A stretch of DNA of 21,462 bases. Source: Duncaniella sp. (GTDB lineage: Bacteria > Bacteroidota > Bacteroidia > Bacteroidales > Muribaculaceae). Below the pieces are notes generated by a model. The model worked only from the letters and a program-made list of their open reading frames with translations. It did not search any database and was not told the origin of the DNA. Within the stretch, counting starts at the first letter, position 1. Every line of letters starts with the position of its first letter. The stretch lies in the NCBI RefSeq assembly GCF_029054785.1, contig NZ_JAIDEN010000058.1:1-21462 (forward strand), given 5' to 3'. Shown here in pieces: positions 7,269 through 14,729 of the stretch. Position numbers and translations under genes: made by a program.

Positions 7269-8453
7269 TTATTTTTCTGCGGCGGGAGCGGCCTGGGCGG
7301 CTTCAGTCGGGACTGCGGGTTTGGCCTCGACCGGAGTGATGGTCATGCCGTCGGCAAGCTTGTTGCCGACACCCTCGACGGCGATGCGCTGACCGGCCTG
7401 AAGACCTGAGGTCACAACGAAGTTCTTGCCGTCATTGTTGGCCTCGATGGTGATCGGTGTGGACACGATCTTGTTGGAGTCGTTGACAACATAGGCAAAG
7501 CGGCGGTCCTGAAGCTCGAAAGTGGCTTTCTGGGGGATGATGATCACGTTTTCCTTGTTGTCGGGAAGGATGATCTGGCCTGTCGAACCGCTGCGGAGAA
7601 CGCCTGAGGGGTTGTTGAAGAGTGCGCGGACGCTTGAGGCGCCGGTCGAGTTGTCGATCACGCCTGAAACTGTGGCCACCTTGCCGGAGAGGGGGTAGAG
7701 TGAGCCGTCGCTGAGTCGGAGCTGCACCTCAGGCATGGACTTGATGGCGGCCTCGATGGTGCGTTCGCCTTCGCCTACCATGTTGAGGAGGTCTTTTTCG
7801 GTAAGCGAGAAGTAGGCATAGACCTGAGAGTTGTCGCTGACGGTTGTCAGAGGCTGGGCCGAAGAGGGAGATGCGAGAGAACCTTCACGGCTTGGGATAG
7901 TGCCGACAACACCGTCGCTGGGGGCTGTCACCACTGTGTAGCCGAGGTTTTTCTGGGCGGAAGCCAGAGCGGCCCTGGCATTTGCGAGCTGTGATTCAGC
8001 CTGGGCGAGTGAGTTCTGTGAGAGCTGATATTCGTATTCGCTGATGATGTTCTTGTCAAAAAGAGACTTCTTGCTGTCAGCGGTCATTTTTGCTGTGTTG
8101 ACGGCAGTCTGTGCGCTGTTTACCGCTGCGCGGGCCTGGTCGACGGCAGCCTGGAAAGTCACCTGGTCGAGAGTGAAAAGTACCTGGCCTTTGCGCACAC
8201 GCTGGCCTTCGTCTACGTGAACCTTTGTGATGAATCCTGTCACCTGCGGACGGATTTCAATGTCAGTCTTACCCTTGATTGTTGCGGGATATGTCGACTG
8301 CAAGTCAGCAGTCTGCGGCGAAAGGGTAATGGTGGCGATTTCGGGAGCAGCGCCTTGCTGCATTTGCTGCTGGTTCTTCGAGCATGAGGGGAGCAGAGCC
8401 ACAGCTGCGAGCATCATTGCGATGCTGCCTTTCGATAACGCGATGGATTTCAT
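7269..8453 (-). CDS. RND efflux periplasmic adaptor lipoprotein
   Basis: This is the membrane fusion protein (AcrA/MexA family), 394 residues, first gene of the efflux operon. The signal peptide ends LLPSC, so Cys24 is probably lipidated and the protein anchored to the inner membrane. A lipoyl half-motif spans about residues 65-98 (IEIRPQVTGFITKVHVDEGQ), then an Ala/Gln-rich alpha hairpin at about 99-170, the second lipoyl half (TVVTAPSDGVVG, about 173-184), a beta-barrel and a membrane-proximal domain. The tail is Ala/Pro/Glu-rich and probably disordered. No regulator gene (TetR, MarR or two-component) is next to the operon. Transcription probably begins at the TAACTTTG box about 60 bp upstream. 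Confidence 0.95.
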   Translation of the reverse strand: MKSIALSKGSIAMMLAAVALLPSCSKNQQQMQQGAAPEIATITLSPQTADLQSTYPATIKGKTDIEIRPQVTGFITKVHVDEGQRVRKGQVLFTLDQVTFQAAVDQARAAVNSAQTAVNTAKMTADSKKSLFDKNIISEYEYQLSQNSLAQAESQLANARAALASAQKNLGYTVVTAPSDGVVGTIPSREGSLASPSSAQPLTTVSDNSQVYAYFSLTEKDLLNMVGEGERTIEAAIKSMPEVQLRLSDGSLYPLSGKVATVSGVIDNSTGASSVRALFNNPSGVLRSGSTGQIILPDNKENVIIIPQKATFELQDRRFAYVVNDSNKIVSTPITIEANNDGKNFVVTSGLQAGQRIAVEGVGNKLADGMTITPVEAKPAVPTEAAQAAPAAEK

Positions 8454-8513
8454 TGTTTTTCTTTTCGTTACTTATATATACCTATTTTTACTATTTTCGT
8501 TAAATTTAGAGCG

Positions 8514-8521
8514 CAAAGTTA
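8514..8521 (-). promoter_or_regulatory. Candidate -7 box for the efflux-lpxA operon
   Basis: The minus strand reads TAACTTTG, an exact TAnnTTTG match, 60 bp before the adaptor ATG. A leader of roughly 50-55 nt is predicted. No TTTG is correctly spaced upstream, so the promoter may be weak or activator-dependent. The 8454-8683 spacer is AT-rich and also carries the divergent MFS promoter; no clear operator palindrome was seen. Confidence 0.5.
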
Positions 8522-8655
8522 CCAATGATTTCCGCAATAAGAGAAAAATGTAATAATAAAGATTGTAAAATTGGCTAAAAATCCCTCTTTATTTCCACTT
8601 TTGACCAATAATAGCTTTGCTCTATACTTGTTAACGGCATTTGAATTTTTTAATG

Positions 8656-8663
8656 TAACTTTG
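8656..8663 (+). promoter_or_regulatory. Candidate -7 box for the MFS gene
   Basis: TAACTTTG matches the Bacteroidetes -7 consensus and lies 20 bp before the MFS ATG, predicting a leader of about 16 nt. Possible -33 elements (TTG at 8628-8630, TTTG at 8640-8643) have non-ideal spacing. Confidence 0.5.
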
Positions 8664-8683
8664 CAGCCCAAAAACAAACATCT

Positions 8684-9889
8684 ATGTCTTTTCTGAGAAA
8701 ACTTCACCGGCTCGTGGAGATGCCGGCTTTTCATGTATTGCTTGCTCTGAGCGCGGCCCACTGCCTCAACGATCTGTTGCAGTCGGTCATCACAGCTGTC
8801 TACCCTATGCTCAAGGAGGACCTTAACCTCAGTTTCGGCCAGATCGGTCTGATCACGCTGGTCTATCAGCTTGCGGCGTCTATTTTCCAGCCCGTGGTGG
8901 GCTATGCCTTTGACCGCCGTCCCTTTGTCTGGAGTCTGCCGGCGGGAATGTGCTGCACTGCGGCGGGCATTCTGATGTTTGCTTTCTGCTCGACCCTGCC
9001 CGGAATCCTTGCCGCGGTCTTCATGGTAGGCCTCGGCTCGGCCACTCTCCATCCGGAGGCTTCGCGCATCACCTCGCTCGCGGGCCACGAACGCAGGGGC
9101 TTCGCCCAGTCGGTCTTCCAGGTCGGAGGCAATTTCGGCGGCTCGATCGGGCCGCTCCTTGTAGCGGTCATCGTGGCGCCCCACGGCAGACCCTATGTGG
9201 CTTTCTTCCTGCTGTTTGCTCTGCTGTGTTTCTGGGCCATGAGGCCGATCTGCCGGTGGTACGGACGCTATCTGCGCGAACTGCGCACCGCCGAGCGCCG
9301 TGCCGAGACCCATCGCCGTCTGCCGCTTTCGCCCGGACGGACAGCCTTTGTGATCGGGGTGATCGTAGTGCTGATTTTCTCGAAATACATCTATATGGCC
9401 AGTCTGTCGAGCTACTACACCTTCTATCTCATAGACCGCTTCGGGGTTTCCGTCTCGCAGTCTCAGATATTCCTGTTCGTGTTTGTGGTCTCCACGGCCA
9501 TAGGCACTCTCGTCGGCGGCCCTGTCGGTGACCGCTACGGACGCAAGACCGTAATCTGGGTTTCGATTCTTGGGACTGCGCCTTTCAGTCTTCTGATGCC
9601 ACATGTCGGACTGGCTCTGACGGTTGTGCTCAGTTTCTGCGCCGGTTTCATGCTCTCGTCGGCCTTCCCGGCCATTCTGCTTTATGCCCAGGAACTTCTG
9701 CCGACCAAACTCGGCATGATTTCAGGCCTTTTCTTCGGTTTCGCCTTCGGAGTCGGGGGCATTGCGTCGGCTGTGCTCGGAGGCATGGCTGACAGCTACG
9801 GCATCGAGGCTGTCTACAACTTCTGCGCCTACACACCGCTGCTCGGAATCGTCGCAGTCTTCCTGCCCGATCTCAGAGCAAAGAGATAA
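8684..9889 (+). CDS. MFS transporter, fosmidomycin-resistance (Fsr) type
   Basis: This is a twelve-helix major facilitator superfamily antiporter of 401 residues, close to E. coli Fsr (about 406). The early AHCLNDLLQS segment in TM1 and the LHPEASR segment (residues 122-128) after TM4 match the Fsr group. A basic cytoplasmic loop at about 190-220 separates the two six-helix halves. The second-half motif A is GDRYGRK. The likely role is proton-coupled export of small drugs or metabolites across the inner membrane, but the substrate cannot be read from sequence. It is transcribed away from the RND operon and shares a 230-bp intergenic region with it, so the two exporters could be co-regulated. 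It ends at a double hairpin. I keep the annotated ATG because it lies just after the -7 box. Confidence 0.92.
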   Translation: MSFLRKLHRLVEMPAFHVLLALSAAHCLNDLLQSVITAVYPMLKEDLNLSFGQIGLITLVYQLAASIFQPVVGYAFDRRPFVWSLPAGMCCTAAGILMFAFCSTLPGILAAVFMVGLGSATLHPEASRITSLAGHERRGFAQSVFQVGGNFGGSIGPLLVAVIVAPHGRPYVAFFLLFALLCFWAMRPICRWYGRYLRELRTAERRAETHRRLPLSPGRTAFVIGVIVVLIFSKYIYMASLSSYYTFYLIDRFGVSVSQSQIFLFVFVVSTAIGTLVGGPVGDRYGRKTVIWVSILGTAPFSLLMPHVGLALTVVLSFCAGFMLSSAFPAILLYAQELLPTKLGMISGLFFGFAFGVGGIASAVLGGMADSYGIEAVYNFCAYTPLLGIVAVFLPDLRAKR

Positions 9890-9893
9890 GATA

Positions 9894-9917
9894 AATCCCG
9901 GCCGATTGGCCGGGATT
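9894..9917. terminator. Convergent terminator hairpin (MFS / phoH)
   Basis: AATCCCGGCC (9894-9903) and GGCCGGGATT (9908-9917) form a perfect 10-bp stem with a 4-base loop, 5 bp after the MFS stop. No U-tract follows on the plus strand. With the second hairpin at 9923-9944 it sits between two convergent genes and could act in both directions. Confidence 0.7.
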
Positions 9918-9944
9918 AGTCCAATTAGTCCAATTAGACTAATT
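9918..9944. repeat. 9-bp tandem repeat forming a second hairpin
   Basis: The unit ATTAGTCCA is repeated with a 9-bp period from about 9915 to 9944, the last unit changed to ATTAGACTA. The change creates a perfect inverted repeat, AATTAGTC (9923-9930) and GACTAATT (9937-9944), with a 6-base loop. It lies right behind the GC-rich hairpin and may complete a bidirectional terminator. Confidence 0.5.
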
Positions 9945-9978
9945 TCCCCCTATATAATAAAGGTGGTGATTTCCTGCC

Positions 9979-10956
9979 TTACTGCTCCTGCGGCTGGTCA
10001 GCTGCGGGAGTTTCTTTTTGCTGACGGTCGAAATGCTCGTAGGCTTCGACTATGCGCTGGACAAGCGAGTGGCGCACGATGTCCTTCTTGCCGAACTCGA
10101 CCTTGCCGATGCCTGGCACGTCGTTGAGCACCCTCAGGGCCTGGGTCAGACCCGACTGCACAGAGCGCGGAAGGTCGATCTGGGTGGCGTCGCCGGTGAT
10201 GATCATCTTGGCGTTCATGCCCAGACGGGTGAGAAACATCTTGATCTGATGGACCGTGGTATTCTGGGCCTCGTCGAGCACGATGACAGCATCGTTGAGC
10301 GTGCGTCCGCGCATGAAGGCCAGTGGTGCGATCTGGATCACGTTCGTCTCCATGTATTCCTTCAGCTTGACGGCGGGGATCATGTCTTCCAGAGCATCGT
10401 AGAGCGGCTGGAGATACGGGTCGATCTTGTCCTTCATGTCGCCGGGCAGGAAGCCGAGTTTCTCGCCGGCCTCAACGGCGGGGCGTGAGAGTATCAGCTT
10501 GCGGACCTCGCGGTTTTTCAAGGCTCTGACGGCCAGGGCGATGGCTACGTAGGTCTTGCCGGTTCCGGCGGGACCGAGGGCGAAGGTCAGGTCATTGTCA
10601 TGGAAGGCTTTGACCAGCAGCTCCTGATTCTTGTTGCGGGCGCTGATCGGTTTACCGTTGACGCCGTAGATGATCACATCGTCGTGGCGCGGGGTCTCAG
10701 GCGACTTGCCTTTGACGATGTCGAGAATCACCTCCTCGGTGAGCTTGTTGTATTTCATGCAATACTCTTCCAGCTCCTTGATCTTCTTCTCGAACTGTGC
10801 GGTCTCGCTGTCGTCGCCGATGACCTTGATCACAGAGCCTCTGGCCGCCATCCGCAGTTTCGGGAAGAGGTTGCGGATGAGTTGCATGTTGCTGTTGTTG
10901 ACACCGTAAAAGCTGACGGGGTCTACGTTGTCTATGATTACGATTCTTTCAATCAT
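9979..10956 (-). CDS. phoH: PhoH family ATPase
   Basis: This is a cytosolic P-loop NTPase of 325 residues, standard length for the PhoH/YbeZ group. Walker A is GPAGTGKT (residues 128-135) and Walker B is AVIVLDEAQN (223-232), followed by the helicase-like ITGDATQIDLP motif (about 253-263). The N-terminal region (1-110) is the usual YbeZ-type domain. YbeZ relatives work with the YbeY endoribonuclease in rRNA maturation and RNA handling; ybeY is not in this window. Its ATG overlaps the end of the DUF6048 gene by 8 bp, which suggests translational coupling. It is the last gene of the minus-strand cluster and faces the MFS gene. The acidic and Gln-rich tail (PAADQPQEQ) looks disordered. Confidence 0.95.
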   Translation of the reverse strand: MIERIVIIDNVDPVSFYGVNNSNMQLIRNLFPKLRMAARGSVIKVIGDDSETAQFEKKIKELEEYCMKYNKLTEEVILDIVKGKSPETPRHDDVIIYGVNGKPISARNKNQELLVKAFHDNDLTFALGPAGTGKTYVAIALAVRALKNREVRKLILSRPAVEAGEKLGFLPGDMKDKIDPYLQPLYDALEDMIPAVKLKEYMETNVIQIAPLAFMRGRTLNDAVIVLDEAQNTTVHQIKMFLTRLGMNAKMIITGDATQIDLPRSVQSGLTQALRVLNDVPGIGKVEFGKKDIVRHSLVQRIVEAYEHFDRQQKETPAADQPQEQ

Positions 10957-11899
10957 GAATTTCTGTTTGAGTGTCTCCCTCGGATGATATATTAATAACT
11001 TCCGGCGCTTTCTTTTTGTTTATCGGGAAGGTGTACATCAGGGAGAAGTTTCCTGTCATGGTTGATCCGCGGGTGCCGAAACCGGGGATGAACATCGGCT
11101 TGCCGTTGGAGTTTTTGGTTTCGTGGAGCAGTGACTGATAGATTATGTGCCATCCCAGCGACCAGTTCTTGAAAACTTTCACTTTCAGGCCGAAAGTCAC
11201 CTGGAGATAGCCTGCTGTGGAGCGCTGGTTGAGAATGGAGAAGTGTGACGGATCGCCCCAGTAGCCTTCGTCGACGGTGACGTTCTCGACACTCCATTTG
11301 TAGGAGGTGAAGCCGTAGCGCAGACCCATCTGGAGCTTGTAGTCGGGATTGGAGTTATAGAAAAAGTTGTAGGAGGCGCCGATCTTCGCGTAGGGCGACA
11401 CCGGGGTCTTGAATGTGAAGTTCGAATCGTCGGGCGAATCGTTGCAGTTGTCCACACCGACGGCAAAATAGGGGAAATATCGGTTGTGGAGGCTCAGCTC
11501 GGCCCATACGTCGCCCAGGCCGTAGTTCTGTCCGAAGGCTCTCATCACCGGGTTCCAGAGGTTGACTCCGGCTATGACTTCGTGGAACAGCGGATATTCC
11601 ATCTTTGGCGGAGGGGCCAGCATCGCCGTATCCTGCACTTCGGTGCCGGAGATGGTGTCGACAAGGATTGTGTTGCCGTTGGCGTCGGTCATCTCCACCA
11701 GTTTGCTGCGGTCGATCTTGCGGATGCGCTCGGTTTTCGGATTCGTGCCGGGGTCGGGTGACTTGACGGGGGTGACACGCCGCTGGGCCGACAGCTCGCC
11801 TGCGGCCATCACGAACACAAAGAGGAGGGCGAGCAGCAGCCTCGCCATCCTTCGGGGCTTCATGCCCTCCGGAAACTGTCGGTCAGTCATTGTCGCCAT
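10949..11899 (-). CDS. DUF6048 family outer-membrane-type protein
   Basis: This is a Bacteroidales protein with no assigned function. An N-terminal hydrophobic segment (RLLLALLFVFVMAAGELSAQ) is a signal peptide, with likely cleavage after SAQ. A Pro/Lys/Asp-rich linker follows. From about residue 105 on, alternating aromatic strands (YAKIGASYNFFY, KLQMGLRYGFTSYKWSV, WSLGWHIIYQS, MTGNFSLMYTF) look like an outer-membrane beta-barrel. Three starts are possible: Met1 at 11899, Met4 at 11890 and Met13 at 11863. Met13 gives the most normal signal peptide but its purine-rich GGAGG is very close to the ATG. The longer start overlaps the DUF6452 stop by 17 bp. It overlaps phoH by 8 bp downstream. The pairing with DUF6452 suggests a joint envelope role. 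Confidence 0.8.
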   Translation of the reverse strand: MATMTDRQFPEGMKPRRMARLLLALLFVFVMAAGELSAQRRVTPVKSPDPGTNPKTERIRKIDRSKLVEMTDANGNTILVDTISGTEVQDTAMLAPPPKMEYPLFHEVIAGVNLWNPVMRAFGQNYGLGDVWAELSLHNRYFPYFAVGVDNCNDSPDDSNFTFKTPVSPYAKIGASYNFFYNSNPDYKLQMGLRYGFTSYKWSVENVTVDEGYWGDPSHFSILNQRSTAGYLQVTFGLKVKVFKNWSLGWHIIYQSLLHETKNSNGKPMFIPGFGTRGSTMTGNFSLMYTFPINKKKAPEVINISSEGDTQTEIHD

Positions 11900-12413
11900 T
11901 TTCGTCAGGGTTTTCGGGTTCTGCCGTGCGGAAGAAGATCCTGATTGTCTCGCGGTCGATGTTGGTGATGAGCGAGTCGGTCATCCCGACGGAGTCGATC
12001 AGATGGGTCGTATAGGTATAGGCGGTGACGCGGTAGTGATACATCGCGCCGCAGTCTTCCGATGCGAAATAGGGCACTGCCTCGTAGTCGAATGTCAGTG
12101 TGTCGTTGAGCCTCGGATCGTCCAGGACTTTCTGGCAGTAATGTATATAGAACGATGTGGAGGGCCGGGTCGAGCGGAAAGGCAGATAGAGCTGTCTCAC
12201 TCGCGAGTTCTTGGAGAGAAGCAGTGTGTCTGACGGCGCATCGACTCCGCCGATCTCGATCGAGTCGGGGATGATTGACTCGCCTGTCGACATGGAATAG
12301 AATCCGGCCAGAGGCAGGGAATTCTGATTCTCGGTGCAGCCGATATTGCTGCATGACTGCAAGGCCATTGCGGCGCCGACGAGGGAACTGATTATGTAGA
12401 GGATTGATTTCAA
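11883..12413 (-). CDS. DUF6452 family lipoprotein
   Basis: This is an uncharacterised Bacteroidales lipoprotein of 176 residues. The signal peptide MKSILYIISSLVGAAMALQSC gives a lipobox LQSC with Cys21. The mature part has a conserved NSLPLAGFYSM opening, a strand-rich body and the paired segment DCGAMYHYRVTAYTYTTHLIDSV near the C-terminus, followed by an acidic tail (ENPDENGDND). No enzymatic motif is visible. The family usually sits beside DUF6048, as here, so an accessory role to that barrel-like protein is a reasonable inference. It starts 24 bp after the nitroreductase stop on the same strand and overlaps the longest version of the DUF6048 gene. Confidence 0.8.
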   Translation of the reverse strand: MKSILYIISSLVGAAMALQSCSNIGCTENQNSLPLAGFYSMSTGESIIPDSIEIGGVDAPSDTLLLSKNSRVRQLYLPFRSTRPSTSFYIHYCQKVLDDPRLNDTLTFDYEAVPYFASEDCGAMYHYRVTAYTYTTHLIDSVGMTDSLITNIDRETIRIFFRTAEPENPDENGDND

Positions 12414-12437
12414 ACCGGATGTTTCGATTGATTTGGC

Positions 12438-12971
12438 TTAGTATTTTCCCCACCTGACGATCTCGTCGAGGCTCTTGCGCTTCTTTTCAGGCACGGCCTG
12501 CGGGTCGGCGGGATAGCCGATCGGGATGATGGCCACCGGTTCCACCTGGGCGGGGAGTCCGAAGGCTTCGGCGATGGGCGCCGGGTCGAAGTTGCAGACC
12601 CAGCAGGTGCCGAGCTCAAGGCTTGTGGCTGCGAGACAGAGATGTTCGATGGCGATCGAGAGGTCCACGTCGGTATGGTCCTTTCCGTCACAGCCGCGGT
12701 GCCAGGCTTCGTCGTGAAGACCGCAGGCCACGATGAATTCGGGTGCCGTGCGGATCCACTGGCGGTCATAGCTTCTGACAATGGCCTCGCGCTGCTCTGC
12801 GGAGTCGGCTACGAGGAAAACCCAGGGCTGACGGTTGCAGGCCGAGGGGGCGAGACGGGCCACGTCGAGCACTGCGCGGAGGGTGTCGCGGCTCACGGGG
12901 CGGTCCGAGTAGTCGCGGCAGGAGTAGCGCTGCTGGCTCAGACGGTATAACTGGGGATAGGCGTTTTGCAT
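12438..12971 (-). CDS. Nitroreductase family flavoprotein
   Basis: This is a small FMN-dependent oxidoreductase of 177 residues, in the short nitroreductase subgroup found in anaerobes. The FMN phosphate-binding region reads QQRYSCRDYSDRPV (Arg15, Ser17, Arg19), followed by the RLAPSACNRQPW segment (residues 39-50). The C-terminal half has the LEHLCLAATSLELGTCWVCNF-like core (from about 108) and the IIPIGYPAD loop (148-156). It probably acts as a homodimer in the cytosol using NAD(P)H. The physiological acceptor cannot be inferred. It is 59 bp downstream of the glycosyltransferase and 24 bp upstream of the DUF6452 gene, so it is probably in the same transcription unit, although no functional link is obvious. 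Confidence 0.92.
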   Translation of the reverse strand: MQNAYPQLYRLSQQRYSCRDYSDRPVSRDTLRAVLDVARLAPSACNRQPWVFLVADSAEQREAIVRSYDRQWIRTAPEFIVACGLHDEAWHRGCDGKDHTDVDLSIAIEHLCLAATSLELGTCWVCNFDPAPIAEAFGLPAQVEPVAIIPIGYPADPQAVPEKKRKSLDEIVRWGKY

Positions 12972-12973
12972 GT

Positions 12974-13029
12974 CCGGTGATTGGATATATGTGTGGGTGT
13001 TATCGGTTGGGGTGAAGATATGTCACCGG
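12974..13029 (-). repeat. Inverted repeat in the glycosyltransferase-nitroreductase spacer
   Basis: CCGGTGA (12974-12980) and TCACCGG (13023-13029) form a perfect 7-bp inverted repeat with a 42-base interior, spanning almost all of the 59-bp spacer. The interior includes TTATCGGTTGGGG, similar to the repeat units near 812-850. It could be a processing or attenuation structure after the glycosyltransferase stop. Confidence 0.3.
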
Positions 13030-13030
13030 C

Positions 13031-13993
13031 CTATTTTTCGAGGCCGATCTCTTCTTTGATCTCATAATGGTTGCGGCCGGGAGCGTTGCGGGCAATCAGT
13101 TCGCCGATGAATCCTGTCAGGAAGAGCATGGTTCCGAGGATCATCATGGTCAGGGCCAGATAGAAATATGGCGAGTCGGTCACGAGGATGTAGGGGTTGC
13201 CGTGGGCCATGTCATAGAGTTTGCCGAAGCCGACAACCATCACTGCCACAAAGCCGATGATGAACATCAGCGAGCCCAGCAGCCCGAAGAAGTGCATCGG
13301 TTTGGCGCCGAATTTGCCTGTGAACCAGAGTGTGGCCAGGTCAAGATAGCCGTTGACAAAGCGGTCGAGGCCGAACTTGGTCGTGCCGTATTTGCGGGCC
13401 TGGTGGTGGACCTCCTTCTCGCCGATGCGGGTGAAGCCCGCGTTCTTGGCCAGATAGGGGATGTAGCGGTGCATGTCGCCGTAGACCTCGATGTGTTTGA
13501 CCACTTCGAGCCTGTAAGCCTTCAGGCCGCAGTTGAAGTCGTGGAGATTCTTGATCCCGCTGACCTTGCGGGCCGTGGCATTGAAGAGCTTGGTGGGGAT
13601 GGTTTTCGACAGAGGGTCGTAGCGCTTGCGCTTCCATCCCGACACGAGGTCGTAGCCGTCGCGCATGATCATGCGGTAGAGTTCGGGGATCTCGTCGGGC
13701 GAGTCCTGAAGGTCGGCGTCCATCGTGATGACCACATCGCCTTTGGCGGCGGCGAATCCGGTGTTCAGCGCCGGTGATTTGCCGTAGTTGCGGCGGAAGG
13801 AGATGCCGTGGAGCCTTGGATTCTTCTCCTGGAGCCGGCGGATTGTCGCCCAGGAGTCGTCGGTACTGCCGTCGTCCACGAATATGACTTCATAGGAGAA
13901 ATCATGCTCGTCCATCACCCGCTCGATCCAGGCGGCGAGTTCCGGAAGCGATTCGGCTTCGTTGTAGAGAGGTATGACAACTGATATGTCCAT
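13031..13993 (-). CDS. Family 2 glycosyltransferase, membrane-anchored (GtrB/DPM1-like)
   Basis: This protein transfers a sugar from a nucleotide donor, probably to undecaprenyl phosphate, at the cytosolic face of the inner membrane. The GT-A fold is clear: VVIPLYNEAESLPEL at the start, FVDDGSTDDS (Asp40/Asp41), the metal-binding MDADLQD (Asp92, Asp94) and NCGLKAYR (154-161). The basic QARKYGTTKFG segment (199-208) is typical of polyprenyl-phosphate glycosyltransferases. Two C-terminal transmembrane helices lie at about 235-257 and 276-300, and the length of 320 is normal for the GtrB/ArnC type. It follows the DUF4199 gene by 76 bp with no visible promoter between, so it is probably co-transcribed. 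The sugar and final glycan are unknown. Confidence 0.93.
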   Translation of the reverse strand: MDISVVIPLYNEAESLPELAAWIERVMDEHDFSYEVIFVDDGSTDDSWATIRRLQEKNPRLHGISFRRNYGKSPALNTGFAAAKGDVVITMDADLQDSPDEIPELYRMIMRDGYDLVSGWKRKRYDPLSKTIPTKLFNATARKVSGIKNLHDFNCGLKAYRLEVVKHIEVYGDMHRYIPYLAKNAGFTRIGEKEVHHQARKYGTTKFGLDRFVNGYLDLATLWFTGKFGAKPMHFFGLLGSLMFIIGFVAVMVVGFGKLYDMAHGNPYILVTDSPYFYLALTMMILGTMLFLTGFIGELIARNAPGRNHYEIKEEIGLEK

Positions 13994-14069
13994 TCTGTTG
14001 TGAATCAGTCTTGTGATCTGTTGTTGATGCTTGTGATAAGTAGGGAGGGCGCGCCCCGGTGCCGTCAGG

Positions 14070-14633
14070 TCAGGAGCCTGCGTTGCGGCGGCGCTGCGAT
14101 TTGTGGAGCAGGGCGAATCCCGCCGAGATGATGATCGAAAGGATCGAACCGCTGACGATCGTGGCCATGATCAGCTCGCTGACAATGGCTATCGGTGTCG
14201 GGATGAAGTTGGCCTTTATCATCTGCGAGGCGATGTCGCCCGCATCGGCTATCGGGGTCCCCGGCACCTGCCGTCCGGCCTCGACGAGCCCTTCGAGCTG
14301 ATGGAGCACGAAATCAGGCTCGATCCACTTCATGTAGACAACCAGAAGCGATCCGGCTATGAGGATTCCGCAGATGAAGGTGACCACTCCGGCCATCCAC
14401 ATCATAGGGAAAGTCGCGCAGCCCTGAAGCTCCCGGTCATAGCGCCGGAGGACAAGGAAAATGAACACCGGCACTCCGATCATCATCACGAATGACAGAA
14501 GCCCTGTCAGCGGCAGACTTTTGGCAAGAATTGAGCTGAAAAACATCACCGTCAGGTAGATGCCGAACAGAAAACCGAAGTCTGCGCCGCGGCGGTAGGG
14601 AGAGGTTATGATATTTTTGTCAGTGGAGTCCAT
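14070..14633 (-). CDS. DUF4199 domain-containing integral membrane protein
   Basis: This inner-membrane protein of 187 residues has no known function. Four hydrophobic segments are visible: FGFLFGIYLTVMFFSS, LLSFVMMIGVPVFIFLVL, MMWMAGVVTFICGILIAG and, near the C-terminus, IVSELIMATIVSGSILSIII, followed by a basic tail (HKSQRRRNAGS). This is the usual DUF4199 layout. The open frame runs much further upstream, antisense through lptE, but the ATG at 14631-14633 (MDSTDKNIITSPYRRGADFG) is the credible start. It lies about 40 nt after a TAACTTTG box and gives the family length. In Bacteroidetes this family is often found just upstream of a family 2 glycosyltransferase, as here, so a supporting role in that pathway is a possible inference. 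Confidence 0.87.
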   Translation of the reverse strand: MDSTDKNIITSPYRRGADFGFLFGIYLTVMFFSSILAKSLPLTGLLSFVMMIGVPVFIFLVLRRYDRELQGCATFPMMWMAGVVTFICGILIAGSLLVVYMKWIEPDFVLHQLEGLVEAGRQVPGTPIADAGDIASQMIKANFIPTPIAIVSELIMATIVSGSILSIIISAGFALLHKSQRRRNAGS

Positions 14634-14651
14634 AGGTGAGATAATGATAGC

Positions 14652-14669
14652 CGTAGAAAAACTTCTACG
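14652..14669 (-). promoter_or_regulatory. Hairpin at the predicted 5' end of the DUF4199 mRNA
   Basis: CGTAGAA (14652-14658) and TTCTACG (14663-14669) form a perfect 7-bp stem with a 4-base loop. It starts about 5 bp downstream of the minus-strand -7 box, where transcription should begin, so the message would start with a hairpin. It could also be a regulator site. Confidence 0.4.
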
Positions 14670-14674
14670 ACTTG

Positions 14675-14682
14675 CAAAGTTA
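14675..14682 (-). promoter_or_regulatory. -7 box for DUF4199 - glycosyltransferase cluster
   Basis: The minus strand reads TAACTTTG, an exact consensus match, giving a leader of about 36-40 nt before the ATG at 14633. The matching -33 TTTG is not evident. It lies 32 bp from the oppositely directed lptE -7 box. Confidence 0.6.
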
Positions 14683-14689
14683 GGCATTT

Positions 14690-14722
14690 TTTGGGATTTT
14701 ATTGAAGAATGTTGTAACTTTG
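14690..14722 (+). promoter_or_regulatory. Promoter of the lptE operon
   Basis: TTTG (14690-14693), 21 bp, then TAACTTTG (14715-14722) is an excellent Bacteroidetes housekeeping promoter. The lptE ATG begins only 7 bp after the -7 box (14730), so the predicted transcript has almost no 5' untranslated region. Confidence 0.75.
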
Positions 14723-14729
14723 TGCTTCC

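Noticed and set aside
8454..8683. Search for a drug-responsive operator between the divergent RND and MFS genes
   Set aside because: Only short, scattered ATTGG/CCAAT matches were found; no palindrome of convincing length lies near either -7 box.
8519..9604. Minus-strand open frame of about 361 codons opposite the MFS gene
   Set aside because: The MFS frame has helices and family motifs; the reverse frame is Arg/Gln/His-rich with no domain, and it would run into the promoter region.
14047..14056. GGGCGCGCCC palindrome before the glycosyltransferase start
   Set aside because: It has no loop, is near the end of the DUF4199 gene, and a 10-bp self-complementary GC run is expected occasionally at this base composition.
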